Shown in pieces: positions 6,058 through 13,052 of a stretch of 35,578 bases of DNA. Below the pieces are notes generated by a model. The model did not search any database and was not told the DNA's origin. It saw only the letters and a program-made list of their open reading frames with translations. The stretch is from contig CAZCSK010000023.1 of NCBI GenBank assembly GCA_964501265.1, positions 1 through 35,578 on the forward strand. The letters run 5' to 3'. A program made the translations under genes and the position numbers. Within the stretch, counting starts at the first letter, position 1. Every line of letters begins with the position of its first letter. Source of the stretch: CAZCSK01 sp964501265 (lineage in GTDB: Bacteria; Actinomycetota; CADDZG01; JAHWKV01).

Positions 6058-7834
6058 GGTGGTCCTCCGTCTGACAAGACATTTGCCCCACCGTTATTCC
6101 AATGTTGGAGTCTGGGTCACTCAACCGTACCGGCATGGTAGATATGGAAACGATCCCGCTGATTGACCTCTGAACGGCATCGCCCGTCGCGCCGTTTGTT
6201 GAGGCCGGCCCGGTCGCGCTTCCCCAGCTTGCGATGTACTTGTTTAGCAGTATCGGTTGAAAAAGAGCATCTCGTCCTACTTGGGTTAGGAGCGTGCTCG
6301 CATTGAGCGGACTCCCGGTCCCCAAGGGGGGCTCCAGCTGTCCGTCGGTGATCGTGTAAACGGTGTTGTAGCCGCTGTTCAAACCGCTACTGGCGGTGTC
6401 GTAGGTCCAGACCCTGACCGTGGCCGTGAAATCGGCCACCGCCGATGATGTTGCCCCGCCCGCCTCGCAGGTAAGTGAAGCTGAATTCAGTTCCACTTGG
6501 ACCACTCCCTGGGGCGCGAAAGTAGTTGGAGCGATCTTCAGGACTCCCGTAAAGGCGCCGCTCCCGGCGATCGCTTTGTGGGTGGATCCGCCCACCGACC
6601 TCGCGTACGCAGAGCCTTCGATCAGAGTCTTTGAGTCGTCGTTGGAGGTTTCATCCATCCGCACGATCATGACGTCGGTTTTGAGCTCGGGCATTGGGTT
6701 GAGTAATGCGTTCGGCAGGTTGTGGAATCCCAACTTCGGACTTGGCCCCTGTCCTGACAGTCGTGTTAGAACGGGGTTGAGTGACGGGCTGGCGAGCGTC
6801 CCGTTGCCCACGATGGGCTGGTCGGAAGAGATAGTCACCGCGACGTTCCTTGCCTTGGTGTTGGCAAACTGGGCTATTGTGACGCCGCCGTCGACCAACT
6901 GTGGTGCGGGCGGGCCCTGGTTGCCATCCGGCAGCGCAGAAGTCGGCGGGGCCGAAGCCCCTCCCGAGAACCCAGTGATGCGAGGTCCGGGGATGACCTC
7001 GGCAACAGCACTGTCTACCTGGGTGGCGCCCGATGCGCCCGCCGAGATAACTCCGTCCGCATTGGCGGATCCAACTACCATCTTGAGTTGGCGAGTCAAG
7101 TCGATGTTGCCGGTGATCAGCAGAGCAATCGTCCGCGACTGGAGAACCACCGCGGAGGGAGCAACTCGCGATTCCGCCATCTGTGTGAAGTTGACGAATT
7201 TCTTGCCTATTTGGCCGGACTTCCAAGTGGTGATGATCGTTACGCCGACCAACCGCGTCTTCGGGAAGTCTTTGGCCACAACTTGGGAACTGTAATCGGC
7301 GGCCGGGGCGGCCGGAACTCGATTCACGTCGAGGAACTGTGTGGCCACGACTTGCCGGAACTTGTTTCCGAGCCCAGGAACGGGGTCGATGACGAACCGA
7401 TAGAAAGCATTAGCCGGCTCGTCGGCGATTCGGGCGGCGGCGGCGTCCACATACCCACCGGTCGTCGCGGAAGTCGCAGCCGTCGTGGATCGGTAATAGG
7501 TGTCCATCAGATCTCTGTATGAACAAACGACGCTTCCTCCGGTCCTGGGGTCGGTGCGCGCCGGAGGCGTGCAGTTGGCAGGGACGGGGGCCTCCGACTG
7601 ATTGGTAAGTTCGAGATGGAAGGGCAGATTTCGCATGATGTCCAAGCGTTCTTGCGCGAGGTTCTTCGCCTGTGTGTCCAGTTTGGCAACCAGGGAGCCT
7701 CGCAGGCCACTGATAAACAGGGGAACCGTGCCAATAGTTACAATCGCCAAGACTGAAAAGGCGGCGAGAACCTCGATGATAGAAAACCCCTCTTCGGTTT
7801 GCCTTAATACTTTTAGCCTGGGTCTAGTCTTCAT
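6050..7834 (-). CDS. Large type IV minor prepilin, PilV-like
   Basis: The prepilin N-terminus is T-E-E-G^F-S-I-I-E-V-L-A-A-F-S-V-L, with Gly at -1, Phe at +1, Glu5 and an about 22-residue transmembrane/assembly helix. The motif KNLAQERLDIMRNLPFHLEL after the helix resembles PilV/PulI proteins. At 594 aa it is very large for a minor pilin (usually 130-200 aa). The about 500-residue extension is Ser/Thr/Gly-rich and probably an extended surface module, such as an adhesin or tip domain; I cannot name its fold. It overlaps the fimT-like gene upstream by 11 bp and the PilW-like gene downstream by 8 bp. Confidence 0.8.
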   Translation of the reverse strand: MKTRPRLKVLRQTEEGFSIIEVLAAFSVLAIVTIGTVPLFISGLRGSLVAKLDTQAKNLAQERLDIMRNLPFHLELTNQSEAPVPANCTPPARTDPRTGGSVVCSYRDLMDTYYRSTTAATSATTGGYVDAAAARIADEPANAFYRFVIDPVPGLGNKFRQVVATQFLDVNRVPAAPAADYSSQVVAKDFPKTRLVGVTIITTWKSGQIGKKFVNFTQMAESRVAPSAVVLQSRTIALLITGNIDLTRQLKMVVGSANADGVISAGASGATQVDSAVAEVIPGPRITGFSGGASAPPTSALPDGNQGPPAPQLVDGGVTIAQFANTKARNVAVTISSDQPIVGNGTLASPSLNPVLTRLSGQGPSPKLGFHNLPNALLNPMPELKTDVMIVRMDETSNDDSKTLIEGSAYARSVGGSTHKAIAGSGAFTGVLKIAPTTFAPQGVVQVELNSASLTCEAGGATSSAVADFTATVRVWTYDTASSGLNSGYNTVYTITDGQLEPPLGTGSPLNASTLLTQVGRDALFQPILLNKYIASWGSATGPASTNGATGDAVQRSISGIVSISTMPVRLSDPDSNIGITVGQMSCQTEDHRG

Positions 7835-8357
7835 ATGAAACCCTCGCAGTCAGTCCCTCGAGTTTGACGTCGTGGCGAGTTCCCCGGTCGATTCGTTCCA
7901 CTTGTATCTGCCCGCGTGTAGCCGAACCACGCGCGTACAACAGACAGTTTGGCTGGACGGTGCCGTCTGGATGAGTGAAGCCGTTCGGGGAACTCAGGAC
8001 GAAGCGCAAATTGTTGCTGAACTGTCCAGTGAGACTGTAGGTAGCCCGGGCTTGGGCCTTCGGGTCTGGAGGAACCGGGTCTGGAGGACTGGCGGAGTCT
8101 TGAGGGACTCGATAGATGTTCAGAGTCGTCGGGTTGAATACGCACTGGTAGGTCCTGGCCTCGGTAACCGCCCTGACCTGAGTGTTTCGAAGGATGGCGA
8201 CGACCTCGCGTGTGGCGCCGCGATGATCTTGCGACTTTTTGTAACCGCGGTAACTCATCAGCGAAAGAGTCGCCATGATGCTCACCAACAAGATCGTGAC
8301 CAGCAGTTCGATTAACGAAAAACCGCGGTCGTGCTCGTTTCTTAGTCTAGTGCTCAA
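7824..8357 (-). CDS. Type IV minor prepilin, FimT/GspH-like
   Basis: The N-terminus D-R-G^F-S-L-I-E-L-L-V-T-I-L-L-V-S-I-M-A has the prepilin cleavage site, Glu5 and the assembly helix. The total length of 177 aa fits FimT/GspH, which initiates the minor-pilin tip complex and in some species binds DNA. The TTG start at 8357 has a purine-rich stretch (GGAAAAGG) upstream and no better in-frame ATG. It is the first gene of the minor-pilin operon and is separated from pilA by a strong terminator, so it probably has its own promoter near 8414-8441. Confidence 0.82.
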   Translation of the reverse strand: MSTRLRNEHDRGFSLIELLVTILLVSIMATLSLMSYRGYKKSQDHRGATREVVAILRNTQVRAVTEARTYQCVFNPTTLNIYRVPQDSASPPDPVPPDPKAQARATYSLTGQFSNNLRFVLSSPNGFTHPDGTVQPNCLLYARGSATRGQIQVERIDRGTRHDVKLEGLTARVSYED

Positions 8358-8413
8358 AGTTCGCCTTTTCCTGGATCATCCCGCGTGAATGGAGTAAATC
8401 GTCCTGCATAGTC

Positions 8414-8441
8414 TTATCGGCAAGACTTCGGGCACGGTTGA
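8414..8441 (-). promoter_or_regulatory. Possible sigma-28 -10 box before the minor-pilin operon
   Basis: On the minus strand GCCGATAA (8421-8414) is an exact sigma-28 -10 box, with only a weak -35 (TCAA at 8441-8438, spacing 16). It would start about 50 nt before the fimT-like gene. The box also lies in a GTCTT/AAGAC inverted repeat, so the match could reflect a hairpin instead. Confidence 0.3.
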
Positions 8442-8493
8442 TGCCTGCCGCGGTTTACGTTTCTCCCCCATATGGTGGGAGACCACCCAGAGT

Positions 8494-8538
8494 GGCTCAA
8501 GAAAAAGAGCCCCCGGAGGGGGCTCTTTTTCTTGAGCC
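8494..8538. terminator. Strong intrinsic terminator after pilA
   Basis: This is a perfect 21-bp inverted repeat with a 3-nt loop (GGA). Its arms are GGCTCAAGAAAAAGAGCCCC plus one C, and the complement. The GAGCCCCC/GGGGGCTC core followed by TTTTTCTT gives a classic terminator on both strands. It ends pilA transcripts 14 nt after the stop and insulates the minor-pilin operon from them. Confidence 0.92.
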
Positions 8539-8551
8539 AGATGCGACGTTG

Positions 8552-8977
8552 TTATGTGCAGTCGTCGGGCGTTTCAACCGGTACGCCGTCGTTGCTGTCG
8601 AAGGTCATCTCTTCCGCGGGGTCGCCCGCGTTGAACTTCCCATGAAAGGCTTTCAGGCAGTAGGACCCGTCGGTTCTAGCCAGTGCCGTAATGAGTATTT
8701 CTGTGTTAGCGGCGGGTATGTTGAACCCTTCCGTTTCAAGTTCCGCGACGTCGCTCGTGTAGCTCCCGCTGTTGCCGGTTGCATAGGACTCTTGTGCTGT
8801 GGCCGCGTCCTTGAGGAACGACTCGCTTTGAGCCTTCCAGCCCTTCTTGCGCTGGTTTAGGAACACTGGAATTGCGATCGCCGCCAGGATGGCGATGATC
8901 AGGATTACTACCAAGAGCTCGATCAGGGTGAATCCCTTTTCTGAGTCCTTAAGACGCTCGTGAAATTTCACGAACAT
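8552..8977 (-). CDS. pilA: Type IV major pilin PilA
   Basis: The prepilin leader is 15 residues ending E-K-G, cleaved before F-T-L-I-E-L-L-V-V-I-L-I-I-A-I-L-A-A-I-A-I-P, which has the N-methylated Phe, Glu5 and the Pro22 kink of canonical type IVa pilins. The mature protein of about 126 aa has a short globular head and two Cys (in SYCLK and PDDCT) that can close the C-terminal D-loop. The length is typical of Gram-positive and Geobacter-like short pilins. The ATG at 8977 has AAAGGTGGG upstream. The gene is monocistronic: a riboswitch leader and sigma-28 promoter lie upstream (9083-9228) and a strong terminator lies 14 nt downstream. It probably forms the main shaft of the fibre, with PilC and an ATPase from elsewhere. 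Confidence 0.95.
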   Translation of the reverse strand: MFVKFHERLKDSEKGFTLIELLVVILIIAILAAIAIPVFLNQRKKGWKAQSESFLKDAATAQESYATGNSGSYTSDVAELETEGFNIPAANTEILITALARTDGSYCLKAFHGKFNAGDPAEEMTFDSNDGVPVETPDDCT

Positions 8978-9060
8978 TGTCCCACCTTTCCTTTCTTCTG
9001 CCCCCGCAAGCCGGCCCAGGAGCCTCGTATGACTTTGGTTTACTGCCGCCTCACACGCAC

Positions 9061-9078
9061 GGCTCCGAATGAGGAGCC
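9061..9078 (-). other. Hairpin after the c-di-GMP aptamer
   Basis: GGCTCC-GAATGA-GGAGCC is a perfect 6-bp stem directly 3' of the aptamer on the pilA transcript. It may be part of the expression platform. Anti-pairing with the aptamer 3' strand is not obvious by eye. Confidence 0.4.
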
Positions 9079-9082
9079 CTTC

Positions 9083-9168
9083 GTGCAGGTAACCCGGCCG
9101 ACCTACCCCCGGTGGGCGTGGGTCCCGTGGCTTTGCGTCCCCACCTTGCGATGGGTTTGCCTTTGCTA
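9083..9168 (-). promoter_or_regulatory. c-di-GMP-I (GEMM) riboswitch in the pilA leader
   Basis: Read on the minus strand it contains, in order, AAGGCAAACC, a CCCATC-GCAA-GGTGGG stem with GNRA tetraloop (9140-9155), the invariant GGACGCAAAGCC (9140-9129), the second arm, and CGGCCGGGTTACC (GGGTTACC at 9095-9088). These are the diagnostic elements of the class I cyclic-di-GMP riboswitch, including the tetraloop that docks on its receptor. It lies about 105 nt before the pilA ATG. A GGCTCC/GGAGCC hairpin (9061-9078) immediately after the aptamer is a candidate expression-platform element. It has no U-run, so on-versus-off behaviour cannot be told from sequence. c-di-GMP control of pilA by such aptamers is known in other bacteria. 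Confidence 0.93.
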
Positions 9169-9201
9169 CTACAAACTGTTGTCCGGCTTGATTCTTAACT
9201 G

Positions 9202-9228
9202 TTATCGGCCCCCCGCCGTCGACCTTTA
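9202..9228 (-). promoter_or_regulatory. Sigma-28 (FliA/SigD/WhiG-type) promoter of pilA
   Basis: On the minus strand TAAA (9228-9225), exactly 15 bp, then GCCGATAA (9209-9202). This is a perfect match to the sigma-28 consensus TAAA-N15-GCCGATAA. The predicted start is near 9195, about 27 nt before the riboswitch, so the aptamer is entirely within the transcript. Confidence 0.82.
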
Positions 9229-9335
9229 GGCCCCAGTTGGGGGATTTGCGCCACCCCGATTGTAGGACGAGCCCTTTCGTAACAGCCGGATTTGACCGTT
9301 TTTCGCCGCGCCACGGAGAAGCCGCCGCGGAGTAA

Positions 9336-9365
9336 TGTCATGCATGCTATCTTGTTGACATGACA
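9336..9365 (+). promoter_or_regulatory. Operator/promoter of the RHH-PIN module
   Basis: A perfect 7-bp inverted repeat, TGTCATG (9336-9342) and CATGACA (9359-9365), straddles the start codon, with a -10-like TATCTT (9348-9353) between. A start about 7 nt past the -10 falls on the ATG (leaderless). This fits autorepression by the ribbon-helix-helix antitoxin. Confidence 0.45.
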
Positions 9366-9659
9366 CAAGTGACTCTGCGGGTGCCCGATGACCTTGCCCG
9401 TCAGTTGAAGGAAGCGGCTTCGGCTCGGGGCCGCAGCCTTAACCGCTGGGCGACCGACGTTCTTTCGGCGGCGGTGGATCCCGACCTGGCCGGCGATGAG
9501 GCTGAGCGACTAAGAGAGCGGTTCCGCCGTGCCGGCCTGCTGGCGTCCGTTTCCGGCCCCCGCCACCGACGTCCCCCGCAAGCCGCAGTCGCCCGGGCGC
9601 GCGCCGCGGCAGGGCAGGGCACCTCCCTGGCCGAGCTGGTGGCCGAGGGCCGAGGCTGA
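9360..9659 (+). CDS. Ribbon-helix-helix antitoxin (VapB-like)
   Basis: The first about 45 residues form an RHH DNA-binding fold: strand T-Q-V-T-L-R-V-P, then helices D-D-L-A-R-Q-L-K-E-A-A and S-L-N-R-W-A-T-D-V-L. The remaining Arg/Ala-rich tail would wrap the toxin. The length of 99 aa is normal. It should neutralise the PIN toxin encoded next, whose start overlaps its stop, and repress the shared promoter through the dyad over the start codon. It is plus-strand while the surrounding pilus genes are minus-strand, so the module looks like an insertion. Confidence 0.85.
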   Translation: MTQVTLRVPDDLARQLKEAASARGRSLNRWATDVLSAAVDPDLAGDEAERLRERFRRAGLLASVSGPRHRRPPQAAVARARAAAGQGTSLAELVAEGRG

Positions 9660-10096
9660 AGGCATTTGCCGACTCATCGGCGTTGGTGAAGCTCTACGCC
9701 GATGAGGCCGAGCATCAGGAAGTCCGATCCCTATCCATTCTTGCCATCTCGAATCTTGCCCGCGTCGAGGTTCCGGCTGCGGTATGGCGAAAGCATCGCA
9801 TAGGGGAGCTCGACGCGGGAAAAGCCCGGGTCCTCACCGATCAGTTTGAAGCAGATTTCTTCGGCGTCGGCGACACGCCTTCCCATTTCGTCGTCATGGA
9901 TGTGACCGAAGACATCTTGGAGAGCGCAGCTCGATTGGTCGCCATTCATCCGTTCCGAGCGTTCGACGCAGTTCAACTTGCCAGCGCTTTGGCGGCCCAG
10001 AAAGCCGACCCAAACTGTACCGACTTCGCCTGCTTCGATACAACAGTGAGGGCAGCAGCCGCAGCCGAGGGCCTCGTCGTTTTCCCAGACGCTTAG
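9656..10096 (+). CDS. PIN-domain toxin (VapC-like ribonuclease)
   Basis: PIN fold, predicted Mg-dependent endoribonuclease. From a CTG start at 9656 it reads M-K-A-F-A-D-S-S-A-L-V-K-L-Y-A-D-E and has all four acidic positions: D6, E38 (ARVEVP), D104 (FRAFDAVQLASA) and D128 (CFDTTV). Starting at the downstream TTG or GTG (9683/9686) would delete the catalytic D6, so the start must be upstream; CTG at 9656 overlaps the antitoxin TGA (CTGA) and is the only reasonable choice. The length is then 146 aa, usual for VapC. Cognate antitoxin is the preceding gene. Confidence 0.87.
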   Translation: MKAFADSSALVKLYADEAEHQEVRSLSILAISNLARVEVPAAVWRKHRIGELDAGKARVLTDQFEADFFGVGDTPSHFVVMDVTEDILESAARLVAIHPFRAFDAVQLASALAAQKADPNCTDFACFDTTVRAAAAAEGLVVFPDA

Positions 10097-10253
10097 GGTG
10101 CTCCGCTAAATAAGTCGCGCGGAACCAAAACGCATGTCCCTCATGAGATGATCCGGAAGATCGAGTCTTCCTGGAGCGGAGAAATTCGAACAAATTCCGG
10201 CCCGGCAGTTTTGCGCTGAGATTTTTGTCAGCGGTGCTCATTACTATGAATTC

Positions 10254-11531
10254 ATGGCTCGGCTCACCACGTTCAAGTTCGCTCTCGATCTCACTCCAGA
10301 GCAGGATCAGGACTGCCGGCGGTATGCAGGAGCTGCCCGCAAGGCGTGGAACTTCGGTCTGGCCCTCGTGAAGCAACAAATGGACGAGAGGCGCGAGGAG
10401 ATTGACAAGGGCCAGTTTGCCTTTACCGAGGTACGGTTTAGCAGAAATCAGCTGATTCCAGCCTTCAACGCCTTCAAGCTGGGCGAGAAGGGAGAACACG
10501 ACGGCATCGCCTCTTGGTACAAACAGGTGTCCAAGTATTGCTTCGAGGAGGCCCTGGTTGACCTCTCGCGTTCGCTCTCAGCTTTCTATAAGGGCGCGGG
10601 CGCCTCGCGCAAGGTGGGGTTTCCCAGTTGGCGTAAAAGAGGTACGGCGGACTCGTTTCGCCTTCGCGCAGTTCCCCATGGAACAATCCGGCTCGGAGAG
10701 GCAGAAACTGCCAGGTGGGTCAAGCTCCCTAAGCTCGGATGGCTCAAAGTCTTTGACGACACCCGACGGCTCAGGCGGCTTATGCGACCTTTGCCCGACG
10801 GTACTGTCCGCAGCCGCATCTGTCAGGCAACTGTCTCTTTGAAGGGCGGCCGCTGGTACGTCTCAATTACCATCGAGGCCCCCGATCTGCACCCTGCAAG
10901 CAGAAGATCCCCGAGGTCCGATTCCCCGTTCGTGGGAGTCGATCTGGGGATCAATTGCTACGCCGTGCTGGCAGACGAACACGGAGCCGAACTTGAGAGG
11001 ATTGCGCCACAAAAACCGCTTCGAACTCACTTGCGCAGGCTGGGCAAGCGCTCCCGGGACCATTCCCGCAAGAAGAAGGGCTCGACGGCAAGAAGAAAGT
11101 CGGCTATAAGGCTCGTAAAGACTCATGCACGCATATCCAACATAAGAAAGGATTTCTTGCACAAAACCTCGTCACAGCTTGTCAAGACCCACGACCGGCT
11201 GGTGATCGAGGACTTGGCACCATCAAACCTCGTCCGCAACCGACGGCTTTCCCGGGAGATATCAGACGCCTCGTGGGGGGCCTTCTTGGCGATGCTCGAC
11301 TACAAGGCGAAATGGAGAGAAGTGGAACTGATCGTGGCTCCGCGGGTCTTTCCCAGCTCCAAGACCTGCTCAGGTTGCGGCAATCGCAAGGCTGAGCTGT
11401 TGCTCTCCGAGCGGGAGTACCGGTGTGAGCAGTGTGGCCTTCGGATCGACAGGGACACCAACGCCGCGATCAACCTGGCACGCTACGGACGAGACAGACA
11501 CAAAGTCGCCGCGGGACGCGCGGAGACTTAA
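10254..11531 (+). CDS. tnpB: TnpB, RNA-guided nuclease of IS200/IS605-type elements
   Basis: A 425-aa TnpB with an intact RuvC-like nuclease: D230 in GVDLGINCYAV, E319 in LVIEDL, and the third Asp in CGLRIDRDTNAAINLA (D399/D401). A zinc ribbon C-x2-C (372-375) and C-x2-C (391-394) is present. The N-terminal HTH/WED part is complete (TFKFALDLTPEQ...AWNFGL). TnpB with its omega RNA cuts DNA next to a short TAM and helps the element persist. No tnpA transposase is in the window, so it is a solitary TnpB unit. The ATG has no Shine-Dalgarno; TACTAT (10242-10247) sits 7 nt before it, so it may be leaderless. The 157 bp before it probably include the left end of the element. Confidence 0.95.
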   Translation: MARLTTFKFALDLTPEQDQDCRRYAGAARKAWNFGLALVKQQMDERREEIDKGQFAFTEVRFSRNQLIPAFNAFKLGEKGEHDGIASWYKQVSKYCFEEALVDLSRSLSAFYKGAGASRKVGFPSWRKRGTADSFRLRAVPHGTIRLGEAETARWVKLPKLGWLKVFDDTRRLRRLMRPLPDGTVRSRICQATVSLKGGRWYVSITIEAPDLHPASRRSPRSDSPFVGVDLGINCYAVLADEHGAELERIAPQKPLRTHLRRLGKRSRDHSRKKKGSTARRKSAIRLVKTHARISNIRKDFLHKTSSQLVKTHDRLVIEDLAPSNLVRNRRLSREISDASWGAFLAMLDYKAKWREVELIVAPRVFPSSKTCSGCGNRKAELLLSEREYRCEQCGLRIDRDTNAAINLARYGRDRHKVAAGRAET

Positions 11532-11606
11532 ACGCTGGTGGAGGGGGAAGCTCTGGCAGAGCCGGGTCATCCCGGTTCTGTGAAACTACCCCCGATTAAA
11601 CCGGAA
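11532..11606 (+). ncRNA. Candidate omega RNA 3' scaffold / right end of the TnpB element
   Basis: Directly after the tnpB stop lies a strong hairpin, CAGAGCCGGG (11557-11566), loop TCAT, CCCGGTTCTG (11571-11580), followed by TGAAACTACCCCCG. In TnpB elements the guide RNA comprises the 3' end of the gene plus the structured right end, and the guide begins just past the element boundary. The exact boundary cannot be read from one copy; the end given is a guess. Confidence 0.5.
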
Positions 11607-11660
11607 CCGTCTTGGTGGAGAAATCCGCTGGGACGGGACAGCTGAGAAAGCTGCCGTGAA

Positions 11661-11685
11661 GAAGATGATCGCGCAGATCATTTTT
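11661..11685 (+). terminator. Possible terminator between tnpB and pilC
   Basis: ATGATC (11665-11670), loop GCGCA, GATCAT (11676-11681), followed by TTTT. The stem extends through A-T and G-T pairs to about 10 bp. It would end plus-strand transcription from the TnpB unit before the convergent pilC gene. Confidence 0.4.
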
Positions 11686-11708
11686 CGGCGGGTCCTTAGC
11701 CTTGCTGC

Positions 11709-12926
11709 CTACTTGATTAGGTCGAAGATCTTGAACATTGGCATGTACAGGGCGATGACCATGCTTCCGACCAATCCTCCAAGAACGGCGATCATCAGAG
11801 GTTCGAGGAGAGCAGTTAGCGACTCGGTGGTCGATTCTGTTTCTTGTTCGTAGAACTCCGCGATCTTGTCGAGCATGTCGTCGACCTGGCCGGTGTCCTC
11901 GCCGACGGCAATCATCTGGACCACCATCGGTGGAAATACCGGGTGGTTCTTCAGGGGTCCGGAAATACTCTCGCCCTCGCGGACGCTGTCGCGCACATCC
12001 AGGGCCGCACGCCCCACTACCCGGTTGCCTGCTGCGTCAGATGTGATCTCCAGAGCCTGCAGCACTGGTACACCGCTTCGCATGAGCAAAGCCAGCGTGC
12101 GCGAGAACCGAGAGATCGCGATGAGCGTGAATAGGTGTCCAAACACAGGCACCTTCAGTTTGATTTTGTCCGTTCGGTAGGTGAACGGTTCGCTTGAGGC
12201 GCGGGTCCGCTTGTAGAGGATGAAACTCGTAATGGAAACCACCACAACAATCGGGATGATAATGATGGCTTTCTCGCTCAAGAACAACAGGATTTTGGTG
12301 GGCAGAGGCAGTTCCCCACCGAGGCTTGTAAACATCGCTGCGAAGGTCGGCACTATGAAGATCAACATGATTGTGACCAACACGATGGCGATCATGAAAA
12401 CAACCACCGGGTAGGTCATCGCGGCTTTGATCTTCTGACGCAGTTTGTAGTCCTTCTCGAAACTGTCGGCGACCCTTAGAAGAACCTCGTCGAGTTGACC
12501 ACCCGTTTCGCCTGCCTTAACCAGGGAAATAAAGAGCGACTTGAAGACCTTTGGGTGCTTGGACATCGCGGACGACAGGGAGGTCCCCGACTCCACTTCG
12601 TCGCGCACTGCAGTGATGGTCTTGGCAAGCGTCTTGTTTTCCGTTTGCTCGGCCAGTATGTTGAGGGACCGCAATAGCGACAGTCCCGAGGCGATCATCG
12701 TGGCAAATTGGCGGGAGAAAATGGCGAGGTCCTTGAGCTTCACTTTCTGGGGCAGAGCGAATTCCCTCTTAAGAGACATCCCACCGCTCTGCTGCTTGAT
12801 TTCGATCGGGATCATGTTCTGGGCGCGCAGGCGCTGGGCTACAACGGTGTTGGAATCGGCCTCCATCGTGCCCTCGGTAATTTTCCCTTCTCGGGTCCTT
12901 ACACGATATGCAAATGTGTTCGCCAT
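11709..12926 (-). CDS. pilC: Type IV pilus platform protein PilC (GspF family)
   Basis: The inner-membrane platform protein that couples the assembly ATPase to pilin insertion. Two T2SSF repeats are present: FSRQFATMIASGLSLLRSLNILAEQT (about 65-190) and ISRFSRTLALLMRSGVPVLQALEITSD (about 265-395), each followed by hydrophobic helices. The signature GEDTGQVDDMLDKIAEFYEQE and a C-terminal LLEPLMIAVLGGLVGSMVIALYMPMF are visible. The length of 405 aa is standard. ATG at 12926 is chosen because GGAGGA lies 7 nt upstream; a TTG at 12941 would overlap that Shine-Dalgarno. pilB/pilT and pilM-Q are not in the window. It is separated from pilA by the toxin-antitoxin and TnpB modules. Confidence 0.96.
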   Translation of the reverse strand: MANTFAYRVRTREGKITEGTMEADSNTVVAQRLRAQNMIPIEIKQQSGGMSLKREFALPQKVKLKDLAIFSRQFATMIASGLSLLRSLNILAEQTENKTLAKTITAVRDEVESGTSLSSAMSKHPKVFKSLFISLVKAGETGGQLDEVLLRVADSFEKDYKLRQKIKAAMTYPVVVFMIAIVLVTIMLIFIVPTFAAMFTSLGGELPLPTKILLFLSEKAIIIIPIVVVVSITSFILYKRTRASSEPFTYRTDKIKLKVPVFGHLFTLIAISRFSRTLALLMRSGVPVLQALEITSDAAGNRVVGRAALDVRDSVREGESISGPLKNHPVFPPMVVQMIAVGEDTGQVDDMLDKIAEFYEQETESTTESLTALLEPLMIAVLGGLVGSMVIALYMPMFKIFDLIK

Positions 12927-13052
12927 AAGAAAATCCTCCAATGTCGCGACAAACGTGCCTTCAAGCAGGCACTCTAAGGCTTCGGCTTGTATAGGGCATC
13001 ACTTGAATGTCGGGGATATCCTTGGGCCAAAGAGCGAGCCAAGGAGCGCCGG

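Noticed and set aside
6420..7295. Plus-strand ORF of 291 aa inside the PilV-like gene
   Set aside because: Antisense shadow of a prepilin gene with a clear N-terminal motif and coupled neighbours; no domain is visible in the antisense product.
8960..9229. Plus-strand ORF of 89 aa opposite the pilA leader
   Set aside because: It lies exactly over the riboswitch and sigma-28 promoter, has an unlikely Cys/Trp/Pro-rich product and no ribosome-binding site.
338..10117. Shared 11-mer TAAATAAGTCG at 338-348 and before tnpB at 10107-10117, as a possible TnpB target/guide or element end
   Set aside because: There is no extended similarity around it; an 11-base match between two AT-rich spots in 35 kb can be chance.
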